Of a DNA stretch of 64,000 bases, positions 1 through 10,869 are shown in pieces; the first letter of the stretch is position 1, and each line of letters starts with the position of its first letter. Both the position numbers and the translations under genes were made by a program. Source of the stretch: Acheta domesticus (taxonomy: Eukaryota > Arthropoda > Insecta > Orthoptera > Gryllidae); NCBI GenBank assembly GCA_031308135.1, contig JAHLJT010000631.1, forward strand, positions 212,768,731 to 212,832,730. Direction: 5' to 3'. A model generated the notes under the pieces. The model was not told where the DNA came from. It worked only from the letters and a program-made list of their open reading frames with translations, and did no database searches.

Positions 1-494
1 TTCAAACACATGCTCTAAGTGTTACGAATGCCGTGGCATCTGTTGGTCTTTGTACGATATTGTACGACTAACAAATTCAAACGTATCACACGATAGCAGC
101 AAACAAACCGGATATTGTTATCCGGGATTTGGAGAAAAAATCTTGTCTACTTGTAGATGCTGCTGTCTCTTGATCACAATGTCGTGACCAAGGAGGCAGA
201 GAAACGTCTTAAATACAAGAGTTTGGAAATCGAGGTCAGCCGAATGTGCGGGCGTAAAAACACAGGTCGTCCCGATAGTCATCGGAGCTCTGAGATTTGT
301 TCCGCAAAATTTGTGTATGAACTTGGCTAAACTTCCAGGCATTCAAAACACTGGGAAATTCAAGAAATTGCTTTATTTGGATCAGCTCACATTTTGAGCA
401 AGACAATCCCTAGATCTGCTCCGTAGGTAGTTGGTTGCAATCTTGAGTAGATTTTATAATCGGCCAAATCATAACACCTTCAGTGATGTAGAGC

Positions 495-534
<40 letters not shown>
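1..534 (+). mobile_element. 3' end of a Dong/R4-like non-LTR retrotransposon, decayed
   Basis: This is a 5'-cut (by the window edge) and mutated copy of the element that lies on the minus strand at 57.83-58.86 kb. Both copies encode the restriction-like endonuclease region with a Lys-Pro-Asp-Ile-Val-Ile-Arg-Asp stretch. Both also share 3'-UTR blocks, including the phrase around 400-470 and a junction with AAT repeats. Here the frame is broken near position 173 by a stop and a shift, so it is a pseudogene. Relative to the other copy it lacks about two dozen bases near 30 and has a longer 3' UTR. It ends directly in (TAA)n at 496-533, as expected for Dong-type elements, which are known to insert into TAA repeats. 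Assignment to the Dong/R4 group is by motif and target, not by a search. Confidence 0.75.
496..533. repeat. (TAA)n microsatellite, about 12 units
   Basis: Uninterrupted TAA/AAT triplets directly follow the retrotransposon 3' UTR. They may be the remnant target site or the element's own tail. Confidence 0.95.
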
Positions 535-535
<1 letters not shown>

Positions 536-544
536 CCGAAGCGG

Positions 545-905
545 AGCGGCGGAGAGTCGAGGCGGAGGGGGCGGAGGGGGCGGAGGGGGCGGAGGGGGCG
601 GAGGGGGCGGAGGGGGCGGAGGGGGCGGAGGGGGCGGAGGGGGCGGAGGGGGCGGAGGGGGCGGAGGGGGCGGAGGGGGCGGAGGGGGCGGAGGGGGCGG
701 AGGGGGCGGAGGGGGCGGAGGGGGCGGAGGGGGCGGAGGGGGCGGAGGGGGCGGAGGGGCGGAGGGGGCGGAGGGGGCGGAGGGGGCGGAGGGGGCGGAG
801 GGGGCGGAGGGGGCGGAGGGGGCGGAGGGGGCGGAGGGGGCGGGAGGGGGCGGAGGGGGCGTTGGGGCGGTGGGGGCGGTGGGGGCGGCGGGGGCAGCGG
901 GGGGC
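545..905. repeat. 9-bp G-rich minisatellite (GGAGGGGGC)n
   Basis: About 33-38 units of GGAGGGGGC run almost without change. One unit near 750 lacks a G, and the last units (850-905) drift to GTTGGGGGC and GGTGGGGGC forms. Because 9 is a multiple of 3, several frames stay open for over 150 codons (Gly-Arg-Arg, Pro-Leu-Arg or poly-Pro); I do not regard these as genes. Runs of five G every nine bases would strongly favour G-quadruplexes. Confidence 0.95.
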
Positions 906-1170
906 GGGGGCGGCGTGCGTCCGCGCGAGCTCCTCCTCCGCATTCTCGCGCTATCAGCGCCGATAAGCGCACCCTCTATCAGGCCACCTGGCTACTCGCA
1001 CGACTCGGCCCCTCGCCGCCCCCTCCGCCCACGCCGCAGGGCTGTCTCCTACCCCTCCGACGCGTCGCGCTGTTTTCGAGCTGTCTTCCCCGCTGCGGAG
1101 GCGTTGATGTCACCGCGCCCACACCCCACGGCCGTCACCGACGCTCAAAGTTTCCGCTTCTCCAGAATCT
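905..1170. other. GC/CpG island 1
   Basis: CpG-dense unique sequence follows the minisatellite. It holds the 12-mer GCCGATAAGCGC at 959-970, identical to one in the island at 59.9 kb. No splice-supported coding exon was recognised. A promoter or enhancer role is inference. Confidence 0.6.
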
Positions 1171-1494
1171 CTAGATGAACTCTTTTTCCATTACCATGTG
1201 AGCTTTCATAATCACTATGACTTTGACCACAATATACTACACACGTGATTCTCTATCTACGTCAGACACTCAAGACACAGTACCTTCAATTCTCTACTCC
1301 TCGTAGCTTCTGAATTACGCTCTTTAAAAATTCCATTCTGTTGAGAATGTATATGATGTTTAAATAGATTAAATGCACCTTCCCCATCCTCTCTCTCTCA
1401 TTTATTGTTCTGCCTATCCTCACACTCCGTTCTCCTTCGACCACCTTCATCGCGTCACTGCCCCCCCCCCCTTCAACCTCGTGTCTTCGTCCCA
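1171..1494. other. intergenic, nothing recognised
   Basis: AT-leaning sequence with a short poly-C run near 1461. I see no gene or repeat relationship here. Confidence 0.5.
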
Positions 1495-1765
1495 ATTATA
1501 ACCTGGCGCAAGCGAGGGGCCGCATGGCACCCAGATCGCCCCAATATCCCGCGGATTAGCGGGTCTCGCCAGTCAAACGTCGGTGAGCTGTCGCGTTTTT
1601 AATTAAAGCGGGACTCCAGCGCATGCGCGGCGCGGCGCGACGACGACGACGAATCGTCGCTTGGACGTAATAAACGCTGGAGTGATAGGCAAACAGCGAG
1701 GCCGCGAATTGCGCGCACGCGAGCGGGACGTCTGTCCGGATGGTTGAGGAAGCATTTATGAATTC
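1495..1765. other. GC/CpG island 2
   Basis: CpG-rich stretch with a palindromic CCGCGGATTAGCGGG-like core near 1548 and a (GAC)n run near 1640. No coding exon is supported. Confidence 0.55.
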
Positions 1766-1767
1766 CG

Positions 1768-1805
1768 GGCGCCTCAACTGCTTAAGTCATTAGTCCTGTA
1801 AAAGT
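1768..1805 (-). repeat. possible short fragment of the ~500-bp SINE family
   Basis: The phrase around 1772-1800 resembles the sequence at 47,525-47,555, which is the 3' part of the SINE on the minus strand. It is too short to be sure. Confidence 0.3.
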
Positions 1806-2384
1806 GTAAGGCGAGAAAGGGGCCACAGCTAAGCAAGGAAATATCGCGGGGTAAAGAAGGATACTAGTTTTTTTGTGGCCTATTTTTTAAGACAAGATAT
1901 CGTCGTTGATGATGGACTATATCCTATGTGACGGAATTGACAGTTTCTACATTTTGGTAACAATGATTCATAATTTGCTTGTTCTTTGTTTAAGAATGAA
2001 ATTTCCAAAGAGAACTAGAAATCGTGGTCTTAAAATAGAAGGTAAAAATATCCTGTATGACCTTTACAATTTATTGATAATAGAATATCTCGTATGTGGT
2101 AAGAGCCACACGGGAGGCTTTCAGAAGGTTCTTTCAGAAAAATATTACAATAAATAAATATTTATGTAACTGATGTTACTTTTGTTTATAATGTGTAGAA
2201 TGTCTAAACTTCGCCAACATTATTAACATCAAAAAGTGTTTTTCCTTCCCCCTGTAAAATTTTTTTTTGTTTTTTTCGCATAGGCAGTTATCTGTCATCA
2301 ACGACAATACATTGAACTTCAATTTAGTACAACTCGAAGGTAGTAATTTACAAAATACATGAATGTATATACAATAATATTTTT
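1806..2384. other. AT-rich intergenic, nothing recognised
   Basis: Low-GC sequence. The 83-codon open frame at 1906-2157 has no recognisable similarity or gene signals. Confidence 0.5.
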
Positions 2385-2489
2385 CTGATCGGTATTCGCT
2401 TGCTACTGATAAGAGAAAACGAAAAACTACCGCCCAGACCAATCGACCACTGGAATTCTTCTCCAGACAGAGGCTCAATTCAACAAATC
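2385..2489 (-). repeat. fragment of the ~500-bp tRNA-derived SINE family
   Basis: The block GGAATTCTTCTCCAGACAG and its flanks match the SINE copies at 18.5 kb (reverse) and 25.65 kb. It is cut off at 2490 by the fold-back element that follows. Confidence 0.55.
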
Positions 2490-2911
2490 TACATAGTATA
2501 TTGGTTTAGTGGTGAAATGTCGTTGGCATTTAAAATTAAATGATCACAGGTGTTGTCATTGCCAACAATGTTATTTATTTTAAGAGCAGCTTTCGATGGC
2601 TTAGCCATCATCATCAGTTTTCTGCTGTCTGGAAGCCACGAAACGACTAGAAACATTTTTTTCATAATTTCGTATCTTATAATCCATTCACGCAAATTCT
2701 AATATTTTCCCAAAAATTGCGCCTCAATTCCTTTACAATCTTTGTAAGTTCTTTCATCGTTTTATCTCTTGATGATGATTTACTAGTCGTTTCGTGGCTT
2801 CCAGACAGCAGAAAACTGATGATGATGGCTAAGCCATCGAAAGCTGCTCTTAAAATAAATAACATTGTTGGCAATGACAACACCTGTGATCATTTAAATT
2901 TACATAGTATA
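2490..2911. mobile_element. fold-back element with ~120-bp arms and captured spacer
   Basis: The left arm (about 2528-2650) is the near-perfect reverse complement of the right arm (about 2783-2902). The spacer at 2653-2781 recurs as a direct copy at 3525-3653 with about two mismatches. TACATAGTATA occurs at 2490-2500 and again at 2901-2911, a candidate 11-bp target duplication. A 27-base piece lies between the left duplication and the left arm, so the ends are asymmetric. No transposase is present. The open frame at 2717-3241 is the arm plus GC-island sequence and is not considered a gene. Confidence 0.85.
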
Positions 2912-2924
2912 ACGATGCGGAGAG

Positions 2925-3190
2925 GCCAAAACGTTGGCGCTGAGCTCTCCACAGCCGACGGCAGTCCGGATGCGGACGCCCCCGCCGCCGTGACTTGCGC
3001 TTCCCGTATCGAGTGCCGCGCGCCCCGCGCCTGCCGGCCCTCCCGTTCTCACGCACTCGGCGCGACGCCACGCGGTGCGCACGCACCCGCGCACCCGCGC
3101 GCGCGCCGCCCGCGCTCTCACGGGACGCGCAGGGACGATCCGCACTCGCATACGCCCGGATTTCCGGCCGCGTCCGATTCGGGATGGCAT
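2925..3190. other. GC/CpG island 3
   Basis: Very CpG-rich, with runs of GCGCGC near 3090. It starts just beyond the right edge of the fold-back element. No splice-supported exon was seen. Confidence 0.55.
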
Positions 3191-3524
3191 TTTTTGCCGT
3201 TATATTCTAACGACCTTTATTTTATATCATTAAACGAATGAAGGAGTTTCGTTCTAGAAAGGGCAAATTGCAGATTTTCTTGGCTGATTTTCCCTCAAAA
3301 TATCAATGTGTGGAATTTTCCTGTTTTACAAATTGTTTGTTAATCTTTTATAAAAAATAGTTTCCCTCGGAATATCGTTTGACCAATGGAAATTCTTTAA
3401 GCAATTTAACTTCATTTCCAATTCCACTCTTCGTTAGATAAAACACCGTTTAGTGTGTAACCGTCATGTGGAACACAAAATGAAATCAGAAAAGATGAAA
3501 AAATGTATCGTATAAATGAATTTG

Positions 3525-3653
3525 ACATTTTTTTCATAATTTCGTATCTTATAATCCATTCACGCAAACTCTAATATTTTCCCAAAAATTGCGCCTCAAT
3601 TCCTTTACAATCTTTGTAAGTTCTTTCATCGTTTTATCTCTTAATGATGATTT
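3525..3653 (+). repeat. direct copy of the fold-back spacer
   Basis: 129 bases match 2653-2781 with about two substitutions, without the inverted arms. This is either the source of the captured spacer or a second product of the same event. Confidence 0.9.
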
Positions 3654-3744
3654 TACGGCTGCTGAACGAAAGTAGAATGAAACAGTCTTTTATACCGTTA
3701 ACTTCAAGTACCATCGAATATTAAAGAAGCGATGGGGCAGATGT

Positions 3745-4140
3745 TCCTTTGATGCGCGCGGAAGGCTCGTGCCCCGATTCCAAACAAAACAAGAAAGCGC
3801 CTCTCCTCGTCAGTCGCGAGGCGGCCGGGCGCTGACTCCTTGGAGCTGCAAGGGTGAAGCAGCGCGGCGCGGCGCCGACAAACATGTTTGCGGCGATCGC
3901 CAAAGGATGACAATGGAGCACGCGCGAACTGCAGCGGGTGGGCGGGCGGGCGGGCGAACGCCCTTATCGGGCAGCTGCGGGGCGAGGGCACGCGCCCGGG
4001 GCGGCCAGCTGGCTGCGCGCCCCCGCCCACGCCCTGGCTCGCCGCGCTCCGCCGTGCCAACGACCTTCGCCGGCCACCCGGCCGCCCGCTCGTTGTCCAA
4101 TGCCACCCCTTTAGGGCTTCCGGTGGTCAGGTCCGGTTGT
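3745..4140. other. GC/CpG island 4
   Basis: CpG-rich with GGGC tandem repeats near 3938-3955 and CCCTTATCGGGCAGCTG at 3961-3977, a GATA-type core. Overlapping open frames on both strands reflect lack of stops in GC-rich DNA. Confidence 0.55.
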
Positions 4141-4264
4141 TTGTCCGGGATTTGAAATTTGAAATTTGTGTTTTTCTCGCACAGATGCTCGCGATTCGGT
4201 TGGAGCAGATGCTCAGCAAGATTGTTTGTCGACATTCAGATTTAAGGGCTTGCAAAGTCTGAAC

Positions 4265-5560
4265 TGAATTTTTTTTCGAAAACGTAACTGAAATTGTAAA
4301 AGTTTTCTTCGGGTTGATGAATCAGTTTACATATACATATTAAATAATCTCTGGAATTTTTTTAGGAATATCTTTTGAAACAAACATATTTCAGGATTTT
4401 GAATAGCTATTTGTGGCGTATAATTTAGATAATAATGTTCTTTTTTTAAATCTTGAGATACAATTTTACTTTTAAGGAAGAATTTCTCTTCAGAGGAGTT
4501 TGATTAAATTAAGTGTTATCGTTCAATGCAATATGCCAAGATGAAAATATTGTTATCATCTGACTATATGCGAGGGTTTCCATTAATTTTCTTCTCATTT
4601 TGTGTTTGTTAAGTTACCATGCTAATAAGATATTAGTTTCGACAAGAAGTTGCCTACTTCCAAAGCAAAATTTCTTTATAATTCTAGCAGAACTTTTCCC
4701 AATCACTATTATGATTGTATTTTGAATCAATTTTAATATATCTCTGATCTACATGTTTTTTATTATGGCTATCAGCAAATATGAAAAAAAATTATATTAA
4801 TGGGGTCAAATTTTAATAACGTTTCCATGACTTCGTAATGTTCGAGTCTTAAAAAACAATTTAGGCAAACCAAAATTAAATCGCATTTCACTTAGAAATT
4901 ATCTTTTAGAATTTAGGGTGATTGCAGCAAAAAACTGACCCGTAAAAAACATTACTTGACACAGATTTTCTACATAAGGAAATACAAAAAAAAAACAAAA
5001 AAAAACGAGTTGATGGAGCATAAATTCCTTATATTTCTCCACCTACAATTCGTGTCATCGATATAAGAATTCAGGCGCTCAGAATAATAATGGCAGAACC
5101 CAAAGTTCATTTTGAGAAAAACTACTTTTTCTGTTTTCGTTCACGTTCATTTACTCTACGGACGAAGTTTTGAAGGTAGAATTTGAGGATTTTGTCATAT
5201 CTCAATTCATTTGATGTTTCAGAAGATGATAGGTATTCGGTAGGAGTTTATTGTCATACTTCTAAATGAAAATGCGAGGTCGGTTGGGATCTGCCTCTAG
5301 TACCCTGAGCGCCTCAATTATGAGCAAATATAAAAAAGCAATTTCAGGAACGTAAACATCAACACAACATTTTTCTTCAGCCTAATTACCAATTGTGGTA
5401 GACAATTTTGACAATGCACTCGCCTTAATTATATCGTCAAAAAATCAAATAGCCTCATCACTATCTGAAGAAGTTTGATGCAATAGGTTTACTCCGCAAA
5501 ACATTCGTTATCGAGGAAACAAGGTTTCTTTGATGATCCTGAGCTGGTAATTCGAATACT
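4265..5560. other. AT-rich intergenic, nothing recognised
   Basis: Low-GC sequence with A-runs near 4986-5005. No open frame of note, repeat relationship or RNA gene seen. Confidence 0.5.
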
Positions 5561-5565
5561 TTGCG

Positions 5566-5853
5566 TTGGACCGTGACACCCTCAGCAGCTGTGAAGCGGT
5601 GCGGAGGGGGGGGGGGCTGAAGAGAGGGGTAAGGTGGGCATCAAAGACTTGTGACGGCTCCGAAATCTATTGGAAGGAGTACTGTGAAGCAGGAAACGCC
5701 TACCGCCGCCTGAAGCAGGCGCTCTGCAACCGATCTTACTCCGTATCAGCCACTCAACACAGCGCATGTGTCGGTGTAGGGCAGACAATTCGAACTGCAC
5801 GCCCTAATATAGCAAACAACTCAAGTTTTCTCGATCTGGAAAATTTGCGATAG
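5566..5853 (+). other. moderate-GC segment with 95-codon open frame, not recognised
   Basis: Balanced-composition stretch with a ten-G run near 5610 and a short hairpin at 5706-5721 (CCGCCTG/CAGGCG). The frame gives an arginine- and serine-rich peptide without known motifs. It is probably non-coding. Confidence 0.25.
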
Positions 5854-5869
5854 GAAACCGATTGGATCA

Positions 5870-6700
5870 AACTTCCACAAAAATCGATGAATCTACGTGT
5901 TTTTTCTCAGGATAATTAAGAAACACCTACTTATTAGGTACTTCTTTCAATTTGCCTATTTTCAAGTTTTCAGATGAATGTATAGTTTCTGAAATATTAA
6001 TGTAAGATTAATAAATACATTTAAAATTAGATTCATAATTAATTTTAATATACGATTAATAAATAAAATAATGAATATTAGATTACAATATATTATATTA
6101 ATCATGAAATGTTATAGCCGTGAATATTTGAGCGAAAGTCTATTTAAAATTGTCCTGTTTATTTCTAAACTTGAGTTCTTTACATCGACTATTTTCATGG
6201 CAGTTTAAATAAGTAAATATTTTCCCACACGCCAATCATATTAATGCAATGACAGGTCTTTCACTCCTTGTGTATTACGATCATTATTCTTTTTACCAGA
6301 CGAAACTAAAAAACTTTGAAATCACATGTTAAGAACTCTCTAAGCTATAACTTACTTATTCGTGAACGCTCATGCACAGAAAACATGCGAACGACAATTT
6401 TTTCTAGAGTCATAAAACATTTTGAGACACTTTTTTGAACAATAGCTGCAGACGATCTTTCATGACAAGGCTGTGGTGCCAAGACAGGAAGTTCAACCTC
6501 ACAACGAGACCCTATCATCACAAGCCCTCGAAATATCTTACATTTTACGGAGGCTATCCCTCTTCGAGGCCGGCGTGATGAAGGAGCTCGCCGTAATTGG
6601 AATTCTTAGAATATCTGAGAAAATTTGAAGTTGCCAGTCGCGTGTTCCGCAGCAGCAGCACCAGCAGCTGAGAGCTCAATATCGCAACAATAACCGCCTG
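5870..6700. other. AT-rich intergenic, nothing recognised
   Basis: Contains TTAATA-rich stretches near 5995-6110. No gene or family repeat seen. Confidence 0.5.
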
Positions 6701-6719
6701 TCCACTTACGTGTTTTAAA

Positions 6720-7035
6720 GCAACCTTTACAAAATTGCGGCGGCGAGGCACTCGGGGTCGCTTCGAAAGTGCGCACGGCGCTCAGTGAGGTGGGGGGGGA
6801 GAGGCGGGGGGGGGGGCGCGAGAGCAAAAAAGGAGCGTGGGGCACGCCACGCAGGTAGGGGCACCCAATTCTCTCCGGGTCCGCGGATCAATTGAAGACC
6901 AGGCCCGCCGGTCGCGTGCCCCGGGTGCGCGCCTCGCGTCGCGGCGCTCTAACAATTACTACGGAGGGGAAGTGTAGCAACCCTTCTGAAGGGGCGCGGC
7001 GGAGGCGGGGGCACGGGGCGGAGGAGGTAGATGGT
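6720..7035. other. GC/CpG island 5
   Basis: GC-rich, with poly-G tracts at 6790-6818 and CpG-rich sequence to 7030, grading into GGTGG-rich sequence to 7100. No exon supported. Confidence 0.5.
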
Positions 7036-7129
7036 ACAAACACTGCCGGTGGTGGAGATGGCGTTGGTTGGAATGGTAACGGCGATGACGGTGGTAATAG
7101 ACCGGCGGAGAAGGCGGTGATATTGCTAG

Positions 7130-8050
7130 TTGGGAATGTTTTGACAGCATGCACAGTAAAGGTGGCAGCGTTCGTGGTTACGATTGATAGTGAATGGAAG
7201 GAAGATGAATGATAGTGACTGGATGGAAGATAGTGAGGGATGCATCAGATTGATTGACAAAGAAAGTAGAGGGATAAGAAATCATAACCTGTATTTTGAT
7301 TATAGGGGTAGAATACCAGTAATTGGAACATGTTTATGCCAAAATAAGAAAGAAGAAGAAGACAAGAATACCTATAAAAGATTGCTATGTTTTAAAGATT
7401 GAAAAACTTAAAGTGGAAAAATTAATTGGTTGAAAACAAACTGGTCATCGATTATCGGTATGAATACGTATTTCAGAGATGAAATTCTTTGGATAATTTA
7501 ATGGAATATATTATTATAGTGTGCTCACTATTGAAACTCTGTAATGTTATTGTCCTTTAATTAGCAAATAACTCATTGCAACAAGCGAATCATTGCAGAA
7601 TAGTTATAATGATTTACGTTTCCATATTATATGCTTTATTAGATTTTAAGAATCTATTGCAACTGCATTACATTACTTTTTTATCCCAATTATAGATGAG
7701 AGAAGTAGCAATTCATGAAGTGATGTATCATATTAGGTTTTTATAATGTGTATAAACAGGATTCTTTAAAAGTAATACGAGTAGAAAGAAAATAATAAAG
7801 AAAGAAGGAATAAAGAAAGAAAGGAAGAAACAAATACAAATAGATATAAGAGGAAATGTATAGTGTAATGTATGTGTGAATACTATATATAAATAATGCA
7901 AAGAAAAATAAAAATTTGATAAATAAGCATGTAGTAAAAATAAAACTGAGTGAGAGAATTTTGACACAAATTTTATGCGAGTGTAAAAATAGAAACGTAA
8001 ATGTTCTGCCCTGAATGGCAGAAACACGTAAGAACATCTAATAAGGAAAG
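7130..8050. other. AT-rich intergenic with purine-rich tract
   Basis: A GAAA/AAGG purine-rich tract lies at about 7780-7835. The long minus-strand frames here are Phe/Leu-rich products of that tract and not genes. Confidence 0.5.
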
Positions 8051-8054
8051 TTGT

Positions 8055-8345
8055 GCGGGGAAGGGAATCGAGTAGGTGGAATCGCCCTCCATGTTTATCT
8101 CCGGAGACGCCCGCAAAAGCGGAGCGCCCTCGGCGGCGGCGGCGGCGGACGCAACAGTGGCGGTGGCGGGGCCCGTCCCCTCGCTGCGAGAGCCGGTTCC
8201 CCTCAGACCTCCGCCGCCAGGTAAGTCTGGCGACGCCGCTGACGTCACACGCGTGAGGTGAGTCAGGGCCGCGTGGCGTCCCCGTGCGTTGCCGGAGCAG
8301 CCACCCCTCGCCTCACCCACCTCCCTTCCCCCCGCATCATCCGCG
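8055..8345. promoter_or_regulatory. GC/CpG island 6 with CRE and AP-1 sites
   Basis: It holds a perfect CRE, TGACGTCA, at 8240-8247 and TGAGTCA at 8259-8265, 12 bases apart. They follow an excellent splice-donor match at 8219-8226. CREB/ATF and AP-1 proteins bind such sites in animals. Use as a promoter-proximal element is inference. Confidence 0.45.
8091..8220 (+). CDS. candidate first coding exon, function unknown
   Basis: From the ATG at 8091 an open frame runs about 43 codons (starting Met-Phe-Ile-Ser-Gly-Asp) to a consensus splice donor: exon ends CAG, intron begins GTAAGT at 8221. The peptide has an alanine run (about residues 15-19) and a proline-rich end, a composition often seen at the N-termini of insect transcription factors. 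Third codon positions are mostly G or C. No upstream in-frame ATG is needed; the frame is open back to 8076 but only with GTG. I do not recognise the protein and see no matching acceptor or next exon within the window. Against this, GC-rich islands are stop-poor and throw up such frames by chance, and there are other donor-like sites nearby (8257). Confidence 0.25.
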
Positions 8346-8612
8346 CTGCACGACATGCAAGAGGCACTCCTCCAGGAGTTCCTCTGGAGAGAAAGCGAAA
8401 GGATCGCGTTGCAGCGGCGGCACTAACCTAGATATCGATTCCTAGCATCGCCTTACGGATTCCGGGGTCTGTGTCAATGTCACTGATCTAGATCTCTTTC
8501 AACTAGTTGGATCTTTGGATTTCGGAATGCTTTTCGTCTTCTCTACGTACATAGTACACTACGTTTTAAAAGAATTTTCTGTCAATAAATGTGTATTCAT
8601 GCATGGTCAAAA

Positions 8613-8690
8613 ATATATAATTTATGTAATATATTTACTAATATATTATATGTAATTTACTAATATAATATATGTAATATATTTACTAAT
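8613..8690. repeat. AT-rich short tandem repeat
   Basis: Variants of TATGTAATATATTTACTAA occur about three times in tandem. Confidence 0.75.
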
Positions 8691-8830
8691 GTGATCATCA
8701 GCAATATTTTGAGAGAAGAGATGGACGTTAAAATTAATAAAGAACGTATGGTTATGATTACATTATTCAACATTCATCGTCACATTCCATCAAAGGTAAG
8801 AGAACAGTGGATTTTTCGTTCAGTTTTGGT

Positions 8831-8846
8831 CAGTGGCGGATCCAGG
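8831..8846 (+). mobile_element. possible hAT-type terminal repeat
   Basis: CAGTGGCGGATCCAGG is a typical hAT terminal sequence. A matching right end with a target duplication was not found, though the sequence near 9045 weakly resembles one. Confidence 0.35.
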
Positions 8847-8849
8847 GAA

Positions 8850-9330
8850 GGCATGGCAGCCGTGCCTTCAACCAATATTTTTTATAATTTTATTCAATCT
8901 ATTCAGAACCTTTACCACGTATTGATCGCGCCACTTTCAGAGGAATATTTCAATTTTAAGGCATTTTAATTTTTGTAAAAAAATATTTATGGAGGAAAGG
9001 TTGGAAAAAAATTGTATTTCCCTCTGAAATTCTCCTTCAGACTCTGTCCCTGGTTTATCATTTTCGAGAATTTTAACTTGTCGCAAAAACATATTAAGAG
9101 TATTTTAAGGCGAATTAGTCAGCCACTCATTAAATGAACAGAATTGAAACATGATTCATCATTAGCTTCATTTCATACTGGTAAATAACTTTATACGACA
9201 ACGATTACTTATGATGTCATCAAAACATACTGAAATGAGAAAGAATTTATAATTCTGTTTACTATTATCAAAACATTGTAGAAGAGGAACTAGGAATGCA
9301 AAACCGTATGTACACTACCCATTGTGCACA
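8850..9330. other. AT-rich intergenic
   Basis: Possibly the interior of the hAT fragment that starts at 8831. No coding similarity seen. Confidence 0.4.
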
Positions 9331-9339
9331 ATGATCTCA

Positions 9340-9890
9340 GCCAAGAAAGCCCCTCGGCGCACGTGTCCCGTCAGGCGACAGCGCTCCTCTCGGGGGTTCC
9401 TGGAACGGCACACATTTCCACACGAAACCAGATCTCTCGGCACACGCCGGGCCGCCGCATGCGGCCACATATCAAACAAATTTAATTGAAAGCGCTGTTT
9501 GGAGAAAGACGCCAGTCTAAAGCGCGACCTCGCGGTACGGAACACACACGGTGGCGGGGCCTAATGTAATAGGGCCGCTATCTGTTTGAACACTAGGCCG
9601 CCGGCAGGGGCGGGGCGGGGCGTGCGCGTGGGCGGGGCGAGGCGGGGCGATGAGGGGAGGGGACGGGAGGCCGCAAGCGCACATATGTCGCGCGGCGCGC
9701 ACTGCGCGGCTGACTCAACGGCCGGCGCGCTAGTGTCAGGTATCGCCATGGGAACCCGAGGGGGCGACAGCGGCGCAGAGGCGGCGGTGAATGCGGGGGT
9801 GCCACAATGACGCAGGAGGTGGCGGGATTGGATATGACGAAGTCAGCGTCGTGAATGACGTCAGTAGAGACAGTAAGAGGCAGTCGAATG
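9340..9890. promoter_or_regulatory. GC/CpG island 7 with AP-1/Maf half-site
   Basis: CpG-rich, with GGGGC tandem motifs at 9605-9660 and GCTGACTCA at 9709-9717. It is bounded by AT-rich DNA on the left and moderate-GC DNA to 10.2 kb. Promoter or enhancer role is inferred only from composition and the motif. Confidence 0.4.
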
Positions 9891-10199
9891 GTCAACAAGG
9901 AAGGTGGAACGGGACCAGGATGACAAAACGTAGGAATCAGTACACAGAGAATGGAACACCGGACAGTGGTAGATAACTTAAAAGATCATCAGGAATGACA
10001 AAAATCTGTCTATGGAGGAGAGAGACGTCCATGTGATGAGAGACCGGGTCGTCTGTGCATACGAGGAGAACGAGATAATGGTTGATGGTGTCTGGTTGAG
10101 ACCTTCCAGCAGGGAGCGTTGCTGGCGGGGTTGGCTTTACGAGATGGTGGCAATAAGGCCATAGAGTGACCTCCCACATCCTGCAGGGAACTGAGCTGT

Positions 10200-10830
10200 G
10201 AAGTGACAGGCGCGGAGATGGGTATAGGGTGTGGCGCGTGGTGAGAGAGCGCAGGAAGAGGGTGGGATCGCGAGAGAGAGCAGAGAGCGGCGGAGGCTCG
10301 GCGTTTGCGATCTTGTCGGCGCGTCGTGTCGTGTCGCGCGGTGGGGGCGTCGGCGTGCGCCAACGCGGACGTGCGAATGCGGCCGCGCGCGCGGGCTGGC
10401 ACGGGGGCACGCGCGTGCCACGCGACGCCGCTGAGTCAGCGGCCGCCCTCAGGTGAGCCCCGCCCTCTCCCCGCGGCGGCAGGGGGCGGCCTGAGGGCGC
10501 GTCGAGGCTGGGCGCGGGGCAGGGCGGGCGGAGGGGTGGGCGGCCAGGGCGGGGGCGTGGGCGGGGTGGAGAGGGGCGGGGTGCGTGGGGCAAACTAAGG
10601 GCGCGGTGTGCTTGGGCCCGGGGTGGGGCAGGGCGGGAGGGTGGCGGGGCCAGGCAGGGCGGGGCCGGAGGGATGAGGCCCGGGGCGCGATGCAGCCGAG
10701 GGCGCTGCGAGTGGGGGCGCCGTGACGGCCATTGTTGCGCTGATGGCAGGGACGCGGTGTGTCACTGGGGCGGCGATGTCAAAGAGGGCGGGGCAGAAAC
10801 AGGGGCAGCGCTCCTGAGAGCACAAATGAA
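10200..10830. promoter_or_regulatory. GC/CpG island 8 with palindromic Maf-type site
   Basis: GCTGAGTCAGC at 10430-10440 is a perfect 11-bp palindrome of the Maf recognition type, an AP-1 core with GC flanks. A donor-like CAG|GTGAGC follows at about 10450. The rest is G-rich GGGGCGG/GGGCGGG repeats to about 10.67 kb. Open frames on both strands are judged artefacts of GC content. Confidence 0.45.
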
Positions 10831-10869
10831 AGGAGGGAGCTTGAGAATTAGTGGTGGTGGTGTCAGATA

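Noticed and set aside
410..1178. Frames of 167-247 codons encoding Gly-Arg-Arg, Pro-Leu-Arg or poly-Pro runs
   Set aside because: They come from a 9-bp repeat that keeps several frames open on both strands.
7728..8037. 98-99-codon Phe/Leu-rich frames that look like membrane proteins
   Set aside because: They are translations of the reverse of a GAAA-rich tract.
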